This document shows, piece by piece, positions 40,963 through 46,051 of a stretch of 46,051 nt of DNA. The translations under genes were made by a program, and so were the position numbers. The notes beneath the pieces were generated by a model. The model was given only the letters and a program-made list of their open reading frames with translations, searched no databases and was not told where the DNA came from. The stretch covers positions 1 to 46,051 of the forward strand of contig JACQBQ010000058.1 of assembly GCA_016201905.1 (NCBI GenBank), given 5' to 3'. The first letter of the stretch is position 1; each line of letters begins with the position of its first letter. Source of the DNA: Candidatus Melainabacteria bacterium (lineage in GTDB: Bacteria > Cyanobacteriota > Vampirovibrionia > 2-02-FULL-35-15).

Positions 40963-43860
40963 TTACTTCTTTTTTTCTTTTTCTCTATCCAAATCTAAAG
41001 TTACACTTCTAACCGGAGATTGAGAAAATAATTTTATGCCTAGTTTGTCCTTAACTAATTGACCTTTTGGTGTACTTATTGTAAATGGTATGTTATTTAA
41101 GTCACTTCCTGTGAATCTTAAAGTCACAAACATTTTACTTCCTTTATTAAGTACTCTTACCCTTAGGATCTCAAAATCTTTTTCGTTGCCAAAAGAAATT
41201 GATGTATGTGCTTTTAATGGTTCAGCTATAAAGAGCTGATTATTAATCTTTATTAATCTTGATGCAAAATTTTTCCCAACGAAAGTTAATCTGATAATTT
41301 TTCCGCCGTGATAAGAGTCACCTGCAATTCTTCCTAGTATTTTAGTTATTAAAGGTAGTTCAACTATTTTATTTGTTTCTTCTCCAGCGTTTTCAAAATC
41401 AAAAGGATTTAGTATTTTCATCTTGCTTTTTGCAATTACTTCTCTCTTTGTTCCACCTCTGTTTAGCAAAGTCGCAAGAGTTACAGTACCACTTTGTAAT
41501 ATGTTTGGAAATGTCAATGTTGCAAGTATTTTATTTGTGCTTGTTAGAGTATTTGTAGCAGGGAGTATTGTTATGTTTTTATTGTTGTCGATAACGACAT
41601 GGATAATGCTCTTTAAATCTTTTGTCTTCAAAGCCACTCCCTGTTTTAAGCTAATCAAATAAGTGCCTGTACCACCACTTATTGCACCTCTGATTTCACT
41701 GCTTTGAATAATAGGAGGCAAGGTTTCAGCTTTTGGTGTGCTTGTTTCTGCTGTTGAGTCTATTGGTGAGGCTTTTAATGTTGGGCTAGGTGATACTGAC
41801 TCGATCTTTGCTGTTTCGAGAGGCTTAGTATTAAATGAAATATAGGGTGTTCTTGGTGCAATTACGATTTGATCTTCTCCACGTAGTTCTAACGATTTGA
41901 TATCTATATTTAATGTGTTAAATGTTTTGGTTTCTGTAGGAGTTAGTACTGTGCTTGGAAATGAAGGAATCTTTTGCTGATTATTGGTCAGATCTTTTAT
42001 AAATGCGCTTGAGGGTTTATATTCTTTAAAAGCATTATTTGCAATATTAGATTCGGTTTTAAAAGGTGATGTGAAATTTTCCCACGCAGAAGGTGGTCTG
42101 CCGATATTTGTAAGTTTTGATCCAAAAGGAGGTGAGCCAAATAAAGGAGGCCTTCCGATATTTAATGTCTGTGTACCTTGAAGTGGAAAGAAATTAACCG
42201 GGGCTAAACTTGTATTTGAAGTCGACACTGAAGATGTAGAGCTTGTTTGAGCAGGTTGATTTAACTTAACGGCTTGAGGTAAGGGAGCATCTGGTTTTTT
42301 AAAAGGTTCTTCCTGTTGGGTTTCTAGAGCTGGCAGGTTACATATACTGTCAATTAATTCTTTATTTAATTGATTGCAATTTGTGGTTGATTCTTCTAGT
42401 GAATACCCAATTATTTTTGCATTTGGAGATGTCTTGGTATCTATACTTGCAATATATGCAAACTTGTTGTTTCTTGAAATTATAAGGTCGGTTGGTCTTT
42501 CTCCAGGTGATTGGGTTATTTTTTGTGGCAGTGAAGCAAGTTTCATTATCTCTGTGTCTTGTGATGCCAGTGAGGCATTATCCCAATTAACAAAATAAGC
42601 AGCAATATAATTTCCTGAGGCTGCCTGACTAGAATTGTTATCCACGATGTAGACCAAGTCATTGCTAATCCATAGAGGCCCACTGATTCCATGAAAATTA
42701 TTTGAACCACATGGCGTTAATTGAAAAGCAGTTGTAATAGCTTTTCCGGCTTGGACTATGTCTAGTGAACCGCCCAGATTGTTTTTTATATTGACTTTAA
42801 ATAATGCTAGTTTTGTTATGTAATTAAATCCTGGTAAAGAATCAGAATTGTTTTCAATATATGAAATAAAAAGAAATAGATCAGAATCTTTTTTTACAAG
42901 TTTAAAGCCTGAAAAGCCAACAAATGAGGAGGTGTTAAACAAGTCAGGCAATGGAAAGTCTGTGTCACCTTTTTTAAACTCAGCCAGGATTGTATTTGTT
43001 CCTGTTGTTTGATTTGTTTGAAATATTCCAAAGCTGTCACCGCTGGCATTTTTGCCTTGTTGTAAGTTTGCAAATGCACCGTAAACAAAGTTTAAATTTG
43101 TGTTGTCTTGCTCCTTTGCAATTTCTAAATATGTTCCAGCACTAACTGTTTGCGCCAGATCCTGTCCGACTGATGACTGGCTTAAGGATTTGTCAGCTTT
43201 TATTTCTACTGACAGAAGGCTGGCTAGGTTTTTATTTGAAGTGTTTGCCTGTAGATATACTAAGTATTTCCCGTTGGGAGTAATTGCAGTGCTTTTGGTT
43301 AGATCGGAAGGAATATAAAAATAATTATTTTCTGGCTTACTGAATACTTTTGTGCTTGTTATATTGTAAAGGTAGATACGATCATAACCAAACTTTGCAG
43401 GACCAATTCCTGGAAAAAAGAGTTGATCACCCTGTGGACTCACAGAGCAAACACCTCTTGTTGCAGCATAATTACTTGAGCTTATAGGATCAGTCAATGC
43501 AAGGCTATCAGAAAGTGACAATGCTCCGTTTGTAGGATCTAAACTTAGAATCCTAGCAGCATTATTTCTATGAATACAAAAGCTTACTTGATTTGTTTCT
43601 TTATTAGATGGGATGTCTAAGTCTGCAAACTGATCAATATTTTCAAAGGTATTATCACTGTTTGTGTCGCCGGGTGTAGTAGGGATTTCAATAGGGAAGT
43701 TTCCAAGCGGTGTTATTTTTACTTTTGTGCAGCTTGTACTTTGAGTTTTACCTGGTAGATAAAATTCAAGTTGTGCAATTGAAACAATAAGCAAAACGAC
43801 AAGCAAATTTCTTATTAATGACATGCAAATCTTTGCCCAATTTTTTATTGTGCTATTCAT
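40963..43860 (-). CDS. Large exported protein, propeller-like N-terminal part
   Basis: The 965-residue protein has an N-terminal hydrophobic export segment (SLIRNLLVVLLIVSIAQL, residues about 14-31; start ATG 43860 or 43824). Residues about 90-500 resemble beta-propeller or WD-like strands (SVSPQGDQLFFPG, AITPNGKYLVYLQ). A Pro/Ser/Thr linker rich in repeats follows, then a C-terminal module from about 700 (SGGTGTYLISLKQG; FVGKNFASRLIKINN; FTISTPKGQLVKDKL). That last region parallels the end of the neighbouring protein. It starts 3 bp after the stop of the gene at 43864, so the two are an operon. Role is unknown; a surface or envelope protein is likely. Confidence 0.6.
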   Translation of the reverse strand: MNSTIKNWAKICMSLIRNLLVVLLIVSIAQLEFYLPGKTQSTSCTKVKITPLGNFPIEIPTTPGDTNSDNTFENIDQFADLDIPSNKETNQVSFCIHRNNAARILSLDPTNGALSLSDSLALTDPISSSNYAATRGVCSVSPQGDQLFFPGIGPAKFGYDRIYLYNITSTKVFSKPENNYFYIPSDLTKSTAITPNGKYLVYLQANTSNKNLASLLSVEIKADKSLSQSSVGQDLAQTVSAGTYLEIAKEQDNTNLNFVYGAFANLQQGKNASGDSFGIFQTNQTTGTNTILAEFKKGDTDFPLPDLFNTSSFVGFSGFKLVKKDSDLFLFISYIENNSDSLPGFNYITKLALFKVNIKNNLGGSLDIVQAGKAITTAFQLTPCGSNNFHGISGPLWISNDLVYIVDNNSSQAASGNYIAAYFVNWDNASLASQDTEIMKLASLPQKITQSPGERPTDLIISRNNKFAYIASIDTKTSPNAKIIGYSLEESTTNCNQLNKELIDSICNLPALETQQEEPFKKPDAPLPQAVKLNQPAQTSSTSSVSTSNTSLAPVNFFPLQGTQTLNIGRPPLFGSPPFGSKLTNIGRPPSAWENFTSPFKTESNIANNAFKEYKPSSAFIKDLTNNQQKIPSFPSTVLTPTETKTFNTLNIDIKSLELRGEDQIVIAPRTPYISFNTKPLETAKIESVSPSPTLKASPIDSTAETSTPKAETLPPIIQSSEIRGAISGGTGTYLISLKQGVALKTKDLKSIIHVVIDNNKNITILPATNTLTSTNKILATLTFPNILQSGTVTLATLLNRGGTKREVIAKSKMKILNPFDFENAGEETNKIVELPLITKILGRIAGDSYHGGKIIRLTFVGKNFASRLIKINNQLFIAEPLKAHTSISFGNEKDFEILRVRVLNKGSKMFVTLRFTGSDLNNIPFTISTPKGQLVKDKLGIKLFSQSPVRSVTLDLDREKEKKK

Positions 43861-43863
43861 TCT

Positions 43864-46051
43864 TTAAAATTTTTCAAACCCTTTTCCTTGAGGTGCTTTT
43901 AGATCTACACTGCCAATGTCTTGTCCAACCAGTGTACTTACAGTAAAGTATCTGATGTCTTTGTCTTTTGATAAAGTGTCATCATATTCAAAGATAATTT
44001 CCATTTTGGTTCTTCTTATGTCTTTTTGATTTCTTGTAACCCTCATTCTCTTTATGGTGATTCCAGTCTTGTCTGTAAATGTAATTAAACTAAATGGTTG
44101 GAATACGATTGGTGAAACTATCAATGTCTTATTGATATTCACAGTTCTCTTTAAGAAGTTATGTCCTGTTAGAACCAGTAAGTATTGTTTCTTATTGTCC
44201 TGGGCTTTGCTTGGTAGTTTCATGAGCTTAGTATTTGTGATTTGTGGTTTTCCAATAAGTTCTTTTTCTGTAATTGATTTTGCAATTAATGCTGGTAAGA
44301 TTGTCAGACTAGTACGTGAAATAACATTTGTATTTTCGTCTTTAGTTCTGTTTAATAATAAGGTTGCATTGCCTGGAGGAATGCTGTCTGGCAGCTTAAC
44401 TTCAATGAGCAGGCTTCTTGTAGCTTGATCAAATGAAACTACCTTTGAGCCGGCTTGATATTCTTGGTTATCAAGTTCAGTTAAGAATGTGACAGCCAGT
44501 GATTTGAGATCATCTTCACTTGAAATGATTCCAGGCTTAAGCTCTAATCCAATGTAAGCTCTGCCACCTACAACTAAATTCCCTTCAAATTTCTTCTTGT
44601 TTAATACCCTGCTTAAGTAAGAAATATATTTTTGTGTGATTTCTGAGCTGCTAAGAATTGCTTTGCTTATGTCTGGAATATTTAGATCTGCAAAGTTAAA
44701 TACTTGAGGGAGGCTTGTAATTGTTGCACTTTCAATTTCAAGTATGTTGTCTTCATCTGTGCAAGCTTTCAATTTTGAAGGATTATTTATTACTGGATCT
44801 CCAGCTTTTCTGAGGATTGTAACGTTAAACGTTCTGTCAAATGATAATCCTGGTTTACCGCCATCAGTTGCTCTAATGGTTACTGCAACAGTCTTGCTTA
44901 GAGCACCATCAAGATCTTCCTGACTTGGAGTAATGCTTAAAATATAATTTATGTTATTTGTAAGTGGATTCTTTCGGCATAACATTATCCTGGAATATTT
45001 TGGATTGACTGAAACTAGGTTATAGTTAATTCTTCCAATTTTATCTTTGTTTCTGTCCGGATCAATTCCAAAATCATCAAGATTTATTACTGTTTGATCA
45101 TTCTCATGCAATGTAATAGAAGGAATTTCTTTTATATAAGGTCTGTCATTTATTGCAGGATTATCTATTGAGAAGTATATAGCGGAAGTTGGACCGTCAA
45201 TCATTCCATCGTTTGCAAAGAATGTTACTTTATAAACTCCTGATGGCAGATTGGTGTCATTAAGTTTAGCGTTTAATGTTAGGTCTTGTGGGTTTGGACC
45301 TTTTTGAGTCCATATGAACCTATCTGGTGTATCTTTATTCAGTCCTAGATCATTAAATGGAGCATCATATAAAGTCCACTTCGAATAACTTGTCATAAGT
45401 GAAGAACTTGGTGTGTCAGGATCTGTTGCTGAAACTGTTATCATTGCGGAAGATAGTGAAGTAGTATTTCTTACTATACCTTCTATCCAATAAACACCAT
45501 TAACGGCAGCTTCAGTAGAAAGATCGGGTCTTACAACAAACAGTGGGTTAAATACTGGTGCATTTGGAGATGAACTGTCTATTGTTAAATTACCACTGCT
45601 TCCGCTTGAGCTGCTGCTTGAAATAATGCCAGAAGATGAACTGCTAATTATGCATGTTCCATTTAGACACTGTGAGAATGGAGGACAGATTGATTGTTGT
45701 ATGCATGTGCCATTGTTACAAACACCATCTAAACATCTTGTTAGATCTGCAATTGATGAACAATTACTATTTTGTGTACACATTGATCCGCCAGTTGAAC
45801 TAGTAGAAGAAGAACCGGAAGAAGATCCCGAAGAGCCACCTGAAGAGGAAGAAGATGAAGAAATACCAGAGGAAGATCCAGAAGAACCACCGGAAGAGGA
45901 AGAAGATGATGAAATACCGGAGGAAGATCCCGAAGAGCCACCTGAAGAAGAAGAAGATGAGGAGCTGCTTGAACTTGAAGTGGTACTGGTTTGAGTACAT
46001 GTACCTGTAATTATGGAAGAACTACCGACACATCTTGGGTTTCCACTTGGA
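43864..46051 (-). CDS. Large Ser-rich exported protein (N-terminus beyond window)
   Basis: The - strand frame stays open to the right edge, so the ATG at 45783 is internal and the real start is outside. From the edge inwards: a short CTQT/CVGS Cys-containing stretch, a Ser/Gly linker encoded by 51-bp repeats, a Cys-rich region (CLDGVCNNGTCIQQSICPPF), another Ser/Gly stretch, then cadherin/Ig-like strands (AIYFSIDNPAINDRPYI; VTIRATDGGKPGLSF) and a C-terminal module with VLTGHNFLKRTVNINKTL and YFTVSTLVGQDIGSVDL. Secretion is inferred. The C-terminus is 3 bp before the next gene and aligns in outline with its C-terminus. Confidence 0.6.
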   Translation of the reverse strand, partial: PSGNPRCVGSSSIITGTCTQTSTTSSSSSSSSSSSSGGSSGSSSGISSSSSSSGGSSGSSSGISSSSSSSGGSSGSSSGSSSTSSTGGSMCTQNSNCSSIADLTRCLDGVCNNGTCIQQSICPPFSQCLNGTCIISSSSSGIISSSSSSGSSGNLTIDSSSPNAPVFNPLFVVRPDLSTEAAVNGVYWIEGIVRNTTSLSSAMITVSATDPDTPSSSLMTSYSKWTLYDAPFNDLGLNKDTPDRFIWTQKGPNPQDLTLNAKLNDTNLPSGVYKVTFFANDGMIDGPTSAIYFSIDNPAINDRPYIKEIPSITLHENDQTVINLDDFGIDPDRNKDKIGRINYNLVSVNPKYSRIMLCRKNPLTNNINYILSITPSQEDLDGALSKTVAVTIRATDGGKPGLSFDRTFNVTILRKAGDPVINNPSKLKACTDEDNILEIESATITSLPQVFNFADLNIPDISKAILSSSEITQKYISYLSRVLNKKKFEGNLVVGGRAYIGLELKPGIISSEDDLKSLAVTFLTELDNQEYQAGSKVVSFDQATRSLLIEVKLPDSIPPGNATLLLNRTKDENTNVISRTSLTILPALIAKSITEKELIGKPQITNTKLMKLPSKAQDNKKQYLLVLTGHNFLKRTVNINKTLIVSPIVFQPFSLITFTDKTGITIKRMRVTRNQKDIRRTKMEIIFEYDDTLSKDKDIRYFTVSTLVGQDIGSVDLKAPQGKGFEKF
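45821..45973 (-). repeat. Three 51-bp tandem repeats encoding a Ser/Gly linker
   Basis: Units at 45821-45871, 45872-45922 and 45923-45973 all start (+ strand) GAAGATCC(C/A)GAAGA(G/A)CC. Each encodes 17 residues, mainly Ser and Gly (for example SSSGGSSGSSSGISSSS). The + strand therefore reads as a false Glu-rich frame. Confidence 0.8.

Noticed and set aside
45626-45994. Glu/Pro-rich 122-residue frame on the + strand
   Set aside because: It is the reverse reading of the Ser/Gly repeats of the exported protein, with typical low-complexity shadow composition.
1-46051. CRISPR arrays, tRNA or rRNA genes, complete insertion sequences
   Set aside because: No regular repeat-spacer array, cloverleaf-type gene, rRNA segment or transposase was recognised on either strand.

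Overview
The window is AT-rich bacterial DNA (about one third G+C by eye) with bacterial gene structure: short intergenic gaps, ATG/GTG/TTG starts, Shine-Dalgarno sites on some genes and -10-like boxes very close to the start codon on others. Gene content (YchF, RibE/RibBA/RibH, B12-dependent MetH, GlpK, GH130 and M29 enzymes, many orphan proteins, large secreted Ser-rich proteins) fits an uncultured low-GC lineage, perhaps on the Melainabacteria/Vampirovibrionia side. That placement is a weak inference; no rRNA or tRNA gene was seen.

Bases 1-16.2 kb are an accessory region of small modules: a Trm1-like methyltransferase, a HigBA-type toxin-antitoxin pair, an AAA ATPase with a DUF4143-like C-terminus, an alpha/beta hydrolase, a second (RelE/YafQ plus RelB/DinJ-like) toxin-antitoxin pair, a HEAT-like protein, an M29 peptidase / GH130 phosphorylase / M29 peptidase operon, a nucleotidyltransferase overlapping a 59-residue partner, and several orphans. 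The modules are separated by a dispersed repeat of about 50-130 bp that always has the same orientation whatever the direction of the genes. It has a conserved AAGCARC 5' box, a first weak hairpin, then an imperfect stem built on GGGAAACCTTGT / ACTAGGTCTCC that carries a variable top. At least ten copies are recognisable before 14.8 kb and none clearly after it. This is the most unusual signal here: either a structured mobile or RNA-like repeat family, or the recombination site of a cassette-like array.

Bases 16.2-29 kb are mostly conserved metabolism: ychF behind a giant MFS-like/spermidine-synthase-like/TPR fusion, 5-formyltetrahydrofolate cyclo-ligase, a riboflavin operon (ribE-ribBA-ribH, without ribD), then an aldehyde dehydrogenase and class III aminotransferase operon divergent from a VOC-type dioxygenase. 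With the FAD-linked D-2-hydroxyacid dehydrogenase at 29.9-31.4 kb these four could form a lysine to 2-oxoadipate to 2-oxoglutarate route (inference). A small secreted Cys-rich protein with a 9-base C tract lies between them.

Bases 31-46 kb hold a coiled-coil orphan, the glpK-metH pair, an orphan membrane-associated protein, an APC amino acid permease and a tightly coupled pair of large exported proteins that appear to share a C-terminal module. The upstream member runs off the right edge and contains a 51-bp tandem repeat encoding a Ser/Gly linker.
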